A stretch of DNA of 64,000 nucleotides from Streptomyces sp. V4I2 (GTDB taxonomy: Bacteria > Actinomycetota > Actinomycetes > Streptomycetales > Streptomycetaceae): assembly GCF_030817655.1 (NCBI RefSeq), contig NZ_JAUSZM010000003.1:10478001-10542000 (forward strand), in the 5' to 3' direction. Both the position numbers and the translations under genes were made by a program. The notes under the pieces were generated by a model. That model saw only the letters and a list, made by a program, of their open reading frames with translations, had not been told where the DNA came from and made no database searches. Of the stretch, positions 42,974 through 50,623 are shown piece by piece; position 1 is the first letter of the stretch; each line of letters begins with the position of its first letter.

Positions 42974-43486
42974 ATGACGAAGTGCGCCCGTTTCGTCAGC
43001 CTCGTATGCGCGGGACTGTTCGCCGGATTCCTCACGTCAGTCCTCGTCCTGGAACTCTCGCTGCGCGGCTTCGACAGCACCGTCTACACCCAGGTCCGGC
43101 TGGTCGAACTCGACTCCCTCGACAAACTCGCCGTCGCCACACTCCTGCCGGCGCTGATCGCCACAGCGGTACTGGCTTACCAGACCTACCGAACAAACAC
43201 CCGATGGCCGACCGTGGCCGCACTCGCCCTCCTGGTCCTCGTTCTCGGCCTCACGCTCACCGTCAACCTGCCCATCAACTCCGATCAACTGCACTGGAAC
43301 GCCCAGTCCCCGCCCTCCAACTGGACCAACGTACGGGACCGCTGGCAGATCGCCCACGCCGTCCGGACGGTAGCCGCGGTCCTCGCCTTCGGGGCCCTCG
43401 CCCTTGCAACGTCGCTGCCTCGTACACGTCGTTCAAGCCCGCCGAACACCTCGGCGCGGACAATCCGCCGAGCACCGCGCCGGTGA
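42974..43486 (+). CDS. DUF1772 membrane protein with altered C-terminus
   Basis: A 170-aa protein with four hydrophobic segments (FVSLVCAGLFAGFLTSVLVLEL, LATLLPALIATAVLAYQTYR-like, AALALLVLVLGLTLTVNLPI, AVRTVAAVLAFGALALATSL). It also has the WNAQSPPSNWTNVRDRWQIAHAVRT motif of the DUF1772 (anthrone oxygenase-like) family. From about residue 152 the sequence RTRRSSPPNTSARTIRRAPRR is antisense to the TSUP remnant, so the natural end was lost at a deletion junction near 43420. Confidence 0.8.
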   Translation: MTKCARFVSLVCAGLFAGFLTSVLVLELSLRGFDSTVYTQVRLVELDSLDKLAVATLLPALIATAVLAYQTYRTNTRWPTVAALALLVLVLGLTLTVNLPINSDQLHWNAQSPPSNWTNVRDRWQIAHAVRTVAAVLAFGALALATSLPRTRRSSPPNTSARTIRRAPRR

Positions 43487-44186
43487 CGGAGCCTGCGGCC
43501 ATGATCGTGGTGAAACGGATGTTGGCGCCGAGGACGGAGAAGCTGCCGTCGCGGCTGTAGCGGGCGAACGCGACCAGCATCGTCGGCAGGGAGACCAGCA
43601 GGGAGAGGCTTCCGGCGGTCTTGATGTCTTCTCCGAACAGCAGCACGATCGTCGGGATCAGCAGCTCGCCTCCGACGACGCCCATGATCGCGGCGACCAC
43701 CCCGATGCCGAATACGGCCGCGACGCCGCATGGGACCTGGGCCCATCGCGGGACCGCGAGCGTGTCCAGGGTAGTGGTGTGGGTGACGACCAGGGCGGCG
43801 GCATGAGCACCATCAGAGCGGCCAGGACCTTGTAGAGGGTGGAGGACCGCATGCGGACCGCCCAGCTTGCTCCGGCCCAGGCTCCGAGCAGGCTGCCGGC
43901 CAGCAGGTTGACCGCGACTGGCCAGCGTGCGGCGACCTCGGCAGCCGGGACCGCCGCGAGTCGGGCGGGCAGGGCGACCAGGACCACGACCAGGCTCATC
44001 GCTTTGTTCAGGATGACGGCCGAGAGTGCCGCGAACCCGAAGAGGCTGATCAGTAGTGGCAGGCGCAACTCTGCGCCGCCCCAGCCCGATTATCCCGCCC
44101 AGCACGCCGATGGCCGCTCCCGTGCCGAAGACGAGGGGTGTGGAGTGCGTCGGGCGGAGGGGGACGAGGTTCTGGTCAGTGGTCAT
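43430..44186 (-). pseudogene. TSUP-family (sulfite/sulfonate exporter TauE-like) transporter, decayed
   Basis: From ATG 44186 (MTTDQNLVPLRPTHSTPLVFGTGAAIGVLGGIIGLG), the frame breaks near 44085, then resumes (LRLPLLISLFGFAALSAVILNKAMSLVVVLVALPARLAAV ... LLAGSLLGAWAGASWAVRM). It shifts again near 43800 to VFGIGVVAAIMGVVGGELLIPTIVLLFGEDIKTAGSLSLLVSLPTMLVAFAR. The last helices are missing where it meets the DUF1772 gene. It is the characteristic two-repeat TauE/SafE membrane protein, non-functional here. Confidence 0.85.
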
Positions 44187-44308
44187 GACGGGCATCCTCA
44201 TTGGTGGCCACCCCTTCTTGCTATGGCGGGACCTCACCTTCGGGGAAAGGCACTGGGGCCCACTGAGGGTTCGTTCGGACCTCCGAGGCGGAGAGGCGAT
44301 CGTGGTGG

Positions 44309-44785
44309 TCAGTTGCGCTGGGGACGGGTGGTCGGGATGCCGAGGGCGACGGGTGACCGTTGTGCGAGTCGAGCGGCGTCGGCTTGTTTGGTGCGGACGA
44401 AGGCCAGGGTCATGTCGATGCCGTCGATCTCGCCGAGCCACTGCTCTTCCTCGGCTCCCTTGCGGCGGAGGATCAAGTCCTTCTCGATTTCGGCGAGTCG
44501 GGGCAGCATCTTCGGGTTGACCTGCAGCATCGGGCATCTGATGCACGCGTGTTCATGCTGGCAGGGTGATCCATAAGGGCGAGCGCAGTTGCCGAGCTCG
44601 ACCTTGCGCTTGTCGAAGTGCTCCTCGAACTCCGCCCACTCGTCGGGCGTGACATCGACGTACTCGCCTTCGGGGCGCAGGGCTCGGCGGTGGTTGAGGA
44701 ACTTCTGGTAGTGCTTGACGATGTCCTCGGCGAAGACCGCTAATGGTGGAGTCGGGTATTGGAACTGTCCGAATGCCTCAGCCAT
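44309..44785 (-). CDS. C-terminal-domain-like piece of a large tyrosine recombinase
   Basis: 158 aa from ATG 44785, which overlaps the stop of the upstream gene by 8 nt. FAEDIVKHYQKFLNHRRALRPEGEY, TPDEWAEFEEHFDKRKVELGNCARPYGSPCQHEHACIRCPMLQVNPKMLPRLAEIEKDL matches the cysteine-containing tail seen at the end of large streptomycete integrases. There is no catalytic domain. It may be a remnant or a free-standing accessory in this operon. Confidence 0.65.
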   Translation of the reverse strand: MAEAFGQFQYPTPPLAVFAEDIVKHYQKFLNHRRALRPEGEYVDVTPDEWAEFEEHFDKRKVELGNCARPYGSPCQHEHACIRCPMLQVNPKMLPRLAEIEKDLILRRKGAEEEQWLGEIDGIDMTLAFVRTKQADAARLAQRSPVALGIPTTRPQRN

Positions 44786-45356
44786 TGCGGACCCATGAGG
44801 TGAACTCGTCGGCGAGGCCGGGCGGGTTGGCGGCCTCGGTCTGCCGGGCGATCGCCTCGTAGTACTCCAGCTCATGGACGATCACCGGCACGGTTCGGCC
44901 GACAGATCTCTCGATGACGCCGGTCGTATGGAGGGTTCGGGCGAGCTGGCAGCAGGTCTGGTTGAAGTGGGACTCGATCTGCGCGGCGAGTGGCCCGATG
45001 ACTGAATCCCAGTCGGCGAGGTCGGTCGGCTCCTCGTACCAAAATCCAAGTTCGGTGATCCACCCCTGGCGAGCGATGGCGCCGCCGGGGTCGCTGGTCA
45101 GGTCGCCGACCACAGTCAGCTCGTTCTGGATCCAGAAGGCGTGGTTCCAGCGGGCTTCTGCTTGGTCAGAGGCGTCCTGGATGGTGCGTTGAGCCTGAGC
45201 TTCAGTGTTGTAGCCGACCGTCAGGGTCGGCTGACGAGGGTCGTCGTCCTCGTTGTCGATGAGGAAGGAGAGAGCGTAGATGTCGCCGGCATCGGTGGCC
45301 GAGATGGATGCGAGGGCCTTCTCGACGAGGTGCTGGAGGTGATCGTTGAATGTCAT
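44778..45356 (-). CDS. Hypothetical protein (DUF4303-like) in the recombinase operon
   Basis: A 192-aa soluble acidic protein. The N-terminal TFNDHLQHLVEKALASISATDAGDIYALSFLIDNEDDDPRQPTLTVGYNTE resembles the DUF4303 start (YA-L-D ... NTE). The rest (EARWNHAFWIQNELTVVGD, LGFWYEEPTDLADWDSVIGPLAAQIESHFNQTCCQLARTL) fits that family's length and Trp placement. ATG 45356 overlaps the stop before it. The function is unknown. Confidence 0.65.
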   Translation of the reverse strand: MTFNDHLQHLVEKALASISATDAGDIYALSFLIDNEDDDPRQPTLTVGYNTEAQAQRTIQDASDQAEARWNHAFWIQNELTVVGDLTSDPGGAIARQGWITELGFWYEEPTDLADWDSVIGPLAAQIESHFNQTCCQLARTLHTTGVIERSVGRTVPVIVHELEYYEAIARQTEAANPPGLADEFTSWVRNG

Positions 45357-46036
45357 GGTCGGCGGGGTCCTGTCGGTCGGGGATATGAGTCCCACTGGTC
45401 GCAGTACTCGATGTGGATCTCGCGCGCGTCGCCGAGGATGCCGTCGTTGGAGTGGAGCTCGGTGCAAAAGTGCGGATAGCTCGGATGGACGGGGACGTAT
45501 CCGGGGCCGTTTCGGGCGACGTCGAGGAAGTGCCGGGCGGTGTCCCTGAACACCTTCGCGCTGCCGGTCATGAACAGGGTCTCGGCGTGGAGATGCTGAT
45601 GGAACAGATCCCGGTTCTCCTGGTAGTGCCGTGCCTCGTGATCAATCGCGGCTTCGTCGGTGTGTCCTGGGCCGGGCAGCGTCACGGTCTGCGGACGCCC
45701 TGGGCCGAGTCGCCCGCGCACTTCCTTCCAGCGGGAGGGTGCGAACTGGAGCGAGTGGTGCAACAGCACGAGATCAAGCTGTCGCGTGCCGTCTTCTGGC
45801 AGCTCGCGGGAGGGGCCGCGGTTCCCACGCATCGGCAGGTGGACCAGTGAGCGTGGTGAAGAGGCGGCGAGCGTCCATAGCCCGCCGATTCGCTGGGCGG
45901 CGTCCTGATCGAGGTAGGTGTCCAGGTGCCGATCGTGGTCGATGAGCACTGCGTGGACCAGAGGCCGGGCGGGTCGGATGACCTTGAACTCCATGGATCC
46001 GAGCCGTGCTTGGTGGATGGTGATGGGTAGCTTCAT
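45353..46036 (-). CDS. Unrecognised protein in the recombinase operon
   Basis: 227 aa; ATG 46036 overlaps the zinc-ribbon gene's stop (ATGA). No family is recognised. Visible traits are a His-rich centre (HTDEAAIDHEARHYQENRDLFHQHLHAETLFMTGSAKVF) and Tyr/His/Cys-containing C-terminal part (YVPVHPSYPHFCTELHSNDGILGDAREIHIEYCDQWD). There are no membrane segments. It could be a cargo enzyme with a metal site, but that is speculation. Confidence 0.6.
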   Translation of the reverse strand: MKLPITIHQARLGSMEFKVIRPARPLVHAVLIDHDRHLDTYLDQDAAQRIGGLWTLAASSPRSLVHLPMRGNRGPSRELPEDGTRQLDLVLLHHSLQFAPSRWKEVRGRLGPGRPQTVTLPGPGHTDEAAIDHEARHYQENRDLFHQHLHAETLFMTGSAKVFRDTARHFLDVARNGPGYVPVHPSYPHFCTELHSNDGILGDAREIHIEYCDQWDSYPRPTGPRRP

Positions 46037-48453
46037 TGGTTCTCCGGGACACGGCTGCTGACATCGGCGGCGTAGGCGGCCCAGTCCCCAGCGGATGCCT
46101 TCTGCCATTGGACGGCGACTTGGATGTGGATGCCGAGCATCCGGGCGAGGATGGCGGCGGGCAGTTCGGCGGCGAGGGTGAACAGGGCTGTTGAGCGGTC
46201 CTGTTGGGGCCGAATGCCGATCTTGTGCAGCCGCAGACTGACCTGGCTGTCACTGAGTGGACGCCCTGGTTGTCCGCCGGGGAAGAGCCAAGGGACATCG
46301 TCCGGAGTGCCGATCTTGGCCTTGCCGCGTCGGGTCGCGACGACCTCGCGGACCAAGGCACCAAGCGGCATCGGAAGGATGACGGGCGAAGCTCCGAAGG
46401 TGATCGCGACGGTCTCGCCAGTGAAGTCGACGTCCTCGACGGTGAGTTGACTGATGGTGGAGATCTTCTGCGCGTAAAGGGTCAGCAGCAGCCCAGCGAC
46501 TCGGTCGGCGGTGGGCAGTGTGTCCTCGTTGAGGAGGCGTCGTGCGTCCGCCCAGCGTTTCTCGCTGTCGATGGTGCCCTGTGGGCCGGTCCAGCGGACG
46601 GCGCCGCAGATGAGGCCGTGGGCATGGCGATGCTGTACGGACCAGCGGACGAAGTGGCCGGTCTCGTCGCGGTAGCGGAAGGCGGGATCGGTCATCCAGC
46701 GTTCCAGGTCGGCTTGTGTGCAGACGCCCAGGGTGAGACCTTCGCCGGCGAGCCAGGTGAGGAAGTTGTCGGCGGCGTTGACGTGGCAGCGCACGTTCAT
46801 GTCCTGGAGTTGGCTGGTGTGCTGGTCGCCGAGGCGGCGGCGGAGCCGGCGCAGGTGGTGCCAGACCGCGTAACCGTGCAGGATCCGGCGTTCGGCGAGG
46901 TCTGCGCGAGCCTGGACGGTTGTGGTGATCCATTTCTCCAGGGCGACGAGTCGTTCGTCGCGCGGCGGTAGGACGCCTGTCGCGGCGAGGACGCTGCGAA
47001 GGTGAGCGAGCACCTTTCCCGACGGGAGGTCGTCGAGGCTGTCGTGGGTGACGGGACGCTCGTCGCGGCCTATGCGTTCCAGCAGGTCACGGACCTGCGA
47101 TCGGGAAATCCAAGCCAGGGCGGTGTCCGGCCGCTCGGCGCTCATCAGTGCTTCGTGGAACGGCGCGAGCTCGGGGGCGATGGCCTCCTCGGCGCTGGCG
47201 CCGAGGAGGCGGCGGAGCTGCTGGTCGAGGACGCATCGCTGGCAGGGGTGGGAGCCGAGCTGCCAGGTGGTCGCGCAGGTGGGGCACCGGCCCCAGAAGT
47301 CGGGGTCGGGGTTGGTGCACTTCGCGCACAACGGTTCCTCCCAGGTTCCGCCGCGGACTTGGGCAACCGTGCCGCAGCTGCAGCAGGTCGCCCAGCGCTG
47401 CTGGCAGCGTTCGCACCAGGGCTGCCCGGTGGCCCGGGAGATCTCGCAACGGGCGGTGCGGCCGCAGAGCCCGCATTCCCTGACCACCTTCGGCACGCAA
47501 CTCGGGCAGCGGACGCCGTCGTCGAGCCGGACTGCAACAGGCTGACGGCGCCCGCAGCCGACGCAGACCTCCAGGTTGGCCGGGTCGCGGATCAGGCAGG
47601 TAGGACACAGCGGCTGACCGGCAGCATCCCGGGTGGCAGGTTCACGGACCGCACCGCAACGGGTGCAGGGGACGGCCGCGTGTCGAGCGAAACAGGCCCG
47701 GCAGACCCGCTTTCCGTCCAGAAGCTTCGACAGCGCCTTCACCCCGCGACAGCGCGCGCAGGCTGGCCTGACCACGGTGGTGGTGGCGCCGCTGGCGACG
47801 AGTTCGCCGATGAATCGCAGCACCGCCGGAGTGGGGGCCTCGTGGCCGACGCTGGTCAGCAGTTCGGGGCGGGCGATCACCGCCCAAGCCAGTCGACGCT
47901 GCCCGGCCAGCCGTTTCGTGGATCGTTCTAGAGCGGTCCGGATCGTGTCCGCATCGAGTGCGGGGTCGATGCCGGTGATCAGTCGGGTGAGTTCCTTGAG
48001 CGGATCGCCGTCGGTGTCGGGGCACTTCGCGCATCGGGGCTGGCCGTGCCGGTCCCGGCTGACGACTCGTCGCTGCTGGTGGCAGCCCGCGCAGACTGCG
48101 GACTTATCAAAGCAAGGTGAGCATCCCCATCGGCCGCCCGAGCGGCTGCCGACGTAGGGGCGGGGGCGCCCGCACTCCCCGCAGTGGGGCAGGGCGGTGT
48201 CCTGGGCGCCAGCCTCGCGCAGGGCCATCAGCAGCTTGGCGACGCGGAACGGCGCCGGTGGCCTGCCAGTCCGCAACAGCGCGGGGTTGTCGTGCAGGGC
48301 CTGGGCGAGGTTGCGGCGGCCGGCTCGTGTGCGTACGAGTGTGCAGACGATGTCGCGGATACGAGCCGTATCCAGGTGCTTTTCGACGTTGCTGACCAGC
48401 CGTACCACCAGGCCGACCGGGTCCGTCAGGACTTCCTCGGCCAGTTCGGTCAC
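46033..48453 (-). CDS. Large zinc-ribbon protein with degenerate tyrosine-recombinase-like C-terminus
   Basis: 806 aa; GTG 48453 overlaps the HTH gene stop by GTGA. Residues about 85-420 carry some fifteen C-x-x-C pairs (e.g. CGECGR, CAGC, CARCRG, CTRCG, CVGCG, CGLCG, CCSCG, CPTC, CQRC), implying seven or so zinc ribbons. Residues about 520-800 follow a SAM-like plus catalytic-domain layout of tyrosine recombinases (FLTWLAGEGLTLGVCTQADLERWM; DRVAGLLLTLYAQKISTISQLTVEDVDF; LGIHIQVAVQWQKASAGDWAAYAAD). The box I Arg is replaced (AQKIST for GLRxSE) and no HxLRH is seen. It is probably a DNA-binding partner of the active recombinase upstream. Confidence 0.75.
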   Translation of the reverse strand: MTELAEEVLTDPVGLVVRLVSNVEKHLDTARIRDIVCTLVRTRAGRRNLAQALHDNPALLRTGRPPAPFRVAKLLMALREAGAQDTALPHCGECGRPRPYVGSRSGGRWGCSPCFDKSAVCAGCHQQRRVVSRDRHGQPRCAKCPDTDGDPLKELTRLITGIDPALDADTIRTALERSTKRLAGQRRLAWAVIARPELLTSVGHEAPTPAVLRFIGELVASGATTTVVRPACARCRGVKALSKLLDGKRVCRACFARHAAVPCTRCGAVREPATRDAAGQPLCPTCLIRDPANLEVCVGCGRRQPVAVRLDDGVRCPSCVPKVVRECGLCGRTARCEISRATGQPWCERCQQRWATCCSCGTVAQVRGGTWEEPLCAKCTNPDPDFWGRCPTCATTWQLGSHPCQRCVLDQQLRRLLGASAEEAIAPELAPFHEALMSAERPDTALAWISRSQVRDLLERIGRDERPVTHDSLDDLPSGKVLAHLRSVLAATGVLPPRDERLVALEKWITTTVQARADLAERRILHGYAVWHHLRRLRRRLGDQHTSQLQDMNVRCHVNAADNFLTWLAGEGLTLGVCTQADLERWMTDPAFRYRDETGHFVRWSVQHRHAHGLICGAVRWTGPQGTIDSEKRWADARRLLNEDTLPTADRVAGLLLTLYAQKISTISQLTVEDVDFTGETVAITFGASPVILPMPLGALVREVVATRRGKAKIGTPDDVPWLFPGGQPGRPLSDSQVSLRLHKIGIRPQQDRSTALFTLAAELPAAILARMLGIHIQVAVQWQKASAGDWAAYAADVSSRVPENQ

Positions 48454-48797
48454 CGGTCGACCCCAGTGATCCGGGCCCGCCGCGGCCGCAGATCACCGAC
48501 CCCCTCGGAGACCGCGGTCCCGCCCGCGGCGGCCTTCTTCGGCTTCGCCGCGGCACCGGCCCCGGTGACGGGCTCGATGAGGTCATCCATGGTGCAGTCC
48601 AGGATGTCCAGCAGGGCCATGAGGATCTTCAGGCTGAGTCGCTCCGGTCGCTCGACGACGAGCCGGTAGACCTGGCTCGTGGACAACGTGATGCCACGTT
48701 CCTTCAACGGCGGGAGAAGGTCGGTGGTGGAGAACATCCCGCGATCCGCCATCACTTTGCGCAGGTGCCAGTGGTAGTCGAGCTTGGCGGCCATCAT
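48450..48797 (-). CDS. XRE-type HTH protein of the recombinase module
   Basis: 115 aa. The N-terminal AAKLDYHWHLRKVMADRGMFSTTDLLPPLKERGITLSTSQVYRLVVERPERLSLKILMALLDILDCTMDDLIEPV is a Cro/CI-like HTH of the single-domain HTH_26 (YozG-like) kind. A Lys/Ala tail ends in RPRRARI, a motif shared with the second copy (FRPRRARIVK). It lies 14 nt after the recombinase gene and overlaps the zinc-ribbon gene. Confidence 0.88.
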   Translation of the reverse strand: MMAAKLDYHWHLRKVMADRGMFSTTDLLPPLKERGITLSTSQVYRLVVERPERLSLKILMALLDILDCTMDDLIEPVTGAGAAAKPKKAAAGGTAVSEGVGDLRPRRARITGVDR

Positions 48798-48811
48798 CGG
48801 GTCCTTCCTCG

Positions 48812-49915
48812 TCAGACGCCGGCGAACGCCGGGGCCAGGGCCTTGCTCAGGGCAGTGTTCATGAAGTCGTCGCTGACGTGCGTGTAGATGGCTGTGGAGC
48901 TGTCACAGTCGTGGCCGACTTGCTGCTGGATAAATCGACGGTCGATCCCGTCCTCGGTCAGATGCGTGACGTACGAATGCCTGATTGAGTGCGGAACTAG
49001 ATCTTTTGAGAGTTTTAAGGCATCTCGGTATGCCTCGAACCGGTCATTGATGGAGCCGGGCTGCAGGCGTCCACCACGTTCGGTGATCCATAGGGCCGGG
49101 TGGTCGGGAAATCCGAAGCGCGGACGGACGTTCTCGACGTAGTCGGTGACCGCCTCAACAGCCCAGTCCATCACTGAGAGCACGTTCCTCCGTCGCGGCG
49201 GCTGCCCCTTCTTCGCCTTGCCATAACGGACGTTGAGTGTGCCGTATCGGCCGAACTGCGGAGCCTTCGGATTGCGTCCGAAGTCGACGACGTCCAGCTT
49301 GGACGTCTCGGTCCGGCGAAGCCCCCACCCGTAGATGACCTTGAAAAGGGTGGCGTCGCGGTAGGCGGCGAGGGCGCCTTTGCGCTTGGACTTCACGGCG
49401 CGTGCGACCTGGTCGTCGGCGTAGTCGAGGAAGCGCTGCAGTTCTTCGCGGGTGAACGGCCTCGCCTCCGGATTCCCCTCGTAATCCTGCAGGTGAGGGA
49501 GGGTGTTCCACTCATGGGCGACCGCCACCGGGTGGGTGCCGAAAGCTTCCTCGCAGGCAGTTCCCCACCCGTAGCGGGCGTCGATGAGGAACTCGGTGAA
49601 CAGTCGGACGTCGCTCTGGTAGCTGCGGATCGTCGACGGCGCCAGATGCTTCTCGCCCGCCAGAGAGGCCGACCACTCGTCCATGTGGGCCGGCGACCAC
49701 TGCCACGGGTACTCGTTCGCGAACTCAAGGAACCGGCGGACCAGCCGCATCCGCGGCTCGATCGTCTCGTCCTTCAGCCCTCGCGACTTCTGCTGAGCCC
49801 TCCAGCCCCGCAGCATCGCGTCGAACATCGCGTCCTCCGGACGCAGTTGGACCACGCCGGAGACGAGCTCCATGTGAGCCGCCCCGGCCAGGGCCACCTT
49901 CTGCTGATGCACCAC
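48812..49915 (-). CDS. Tyrosine recombinase of the three-gene module
   Basis: 367 aa from GTG 49915 (ATG 49873 is possible). The N-terminal SAM-like domain includes RLVRRFLEFANEYPW and LAPSTIRSYQSDVRLFTEFL. The catalytic set is complete: Arg 200 in YGWGLRRTETSKL, Lys about 236, HSIRHS (His 309, Arg 312), GHDCDSS (His 335), and TAIYTHV (Tyr 344). It is therefore likely active. The companion HTH and zinc-ribbon genes follow immediately. Confidence 0.93.
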   Translation of the reverse strand: MVHQQKVALAGAAHMELVSGVVQLRPEDAMFDAMLRGWRAQQKSRGLKDETIEPRMRLVRRFLEFANEYPWQWSPAHMDEWSASLAGEKHLAPSTIRSYQSDVRLFTEFLIDARYGWGTACEEAFGTHPVAVAHEWNTLPHLQDYEGNPEARPFTREELQRFLDYADDQVARAVKSKRKGALAAYRDATLFKVIYGWGLRRTETSKLDVVDFGRNPKAPQFGRYGTLNVRYGKAKKGQPPRRRNVLSVMDWAVEAVTDYVENVRPRFGFPDHPALWITERGGRLQPGSINDRFEAYRDALKLSKDLVPHSIRHSYVTHLTEDGIDRRFIQQQVGHDCDSSTAIYTHVSDDFMNTALSKALAPAFAGV

Positions 49916-49980
49916 TCCAGACCATCCCTTCTGGAGGGCAGATCATGCATCAGGCGGGATCCGTCTGGCAACATGCCTGC

Positions 49981-50200
49981 TCAGGCCGTTAGTTCGTAGT
50001 AGCCTTGGAGTTCGCCAGCCCATCGACCTGAGCTCGCAATCTGCGGATTCTCGCCCATCTGATGCAATTCCCGAGGGTCGACGTAACCCTGAGTGGTCTG
50101 CAGGTTCAGGTGTCCGAGGAAGGCTGCGCCGATGTGGATGGGCAGTCCGCCGTTGACGATGTCGGTCGCGAAGAGCCGACGGAAGTCGTGCGGGGTGATC
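49981..50200 (-). pseudogene. Tyrosine recombinase C-terminal fragment
   Basis: HDFRRLFATDIVNGGLPIHIGAAFLGHLNLQTTQGYV contains the conserved H-x-x-R, GH and catalytic Tyr of an unrelated integrase. It is cut at about 50200 by the IS21 remnant, and the last residues (PRELHQMGENPQ ...) are atypical. Confidence 0.75.
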
Positions 50201-50623
50201 GCCCAGGCCCTCGGCCACCTCGCTGTCCGGCAGGGCGCCCACGTCCGCTTCGCCAAGACCAGCCGGATCCTCGCCGAACTCGCCGGCGGCCACGCGGACC
50301 GCACCTGGGAGAAACGGATCCGCGAACTGGTACGGCCCGACGTTCTCATCCTCGACGACTTCGCCATGCGCCAGCTCTCCGTGGCCCACGCCGACGACCT
50401 CTACGAGCTGGTCAGCGAGCGGCAGGGGCGGTCCCTGATCATCACGAGCAACCGGGCGCCCAGCGACTGGTATCCCCTCTTCCCCAACCCCGTCGTCGCC
50501 GAGTCCCTCCTCGACCGGCTCATCAACACCAGCCACCAGGTCATCATGAACGGCCCCAGCTACCGCCCGAACAAGCGCCCCAAGAACCCCACCGACAAGC
50601 CCACCAAGCCGTCGGTCAAGTAG
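50198..50623 (+). pseudogene. istB: IS21 helper ATPase (IstB) C-terminal part
   Basis: The frame reads ALGHLAVRQGAHVRFAKTSRILAELAGGHADRTWEKRIREL, then the Walker B region VLILDDFAMRQLS, SLIITSNRAPSDWYPLFPNPVVAESLLDRLINTSHQV and the family end GPSYRPNKRPKNP. The Walker A part and the istA gene are missing, so only one end of an IS21 element remains. Confidence 0.88.
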
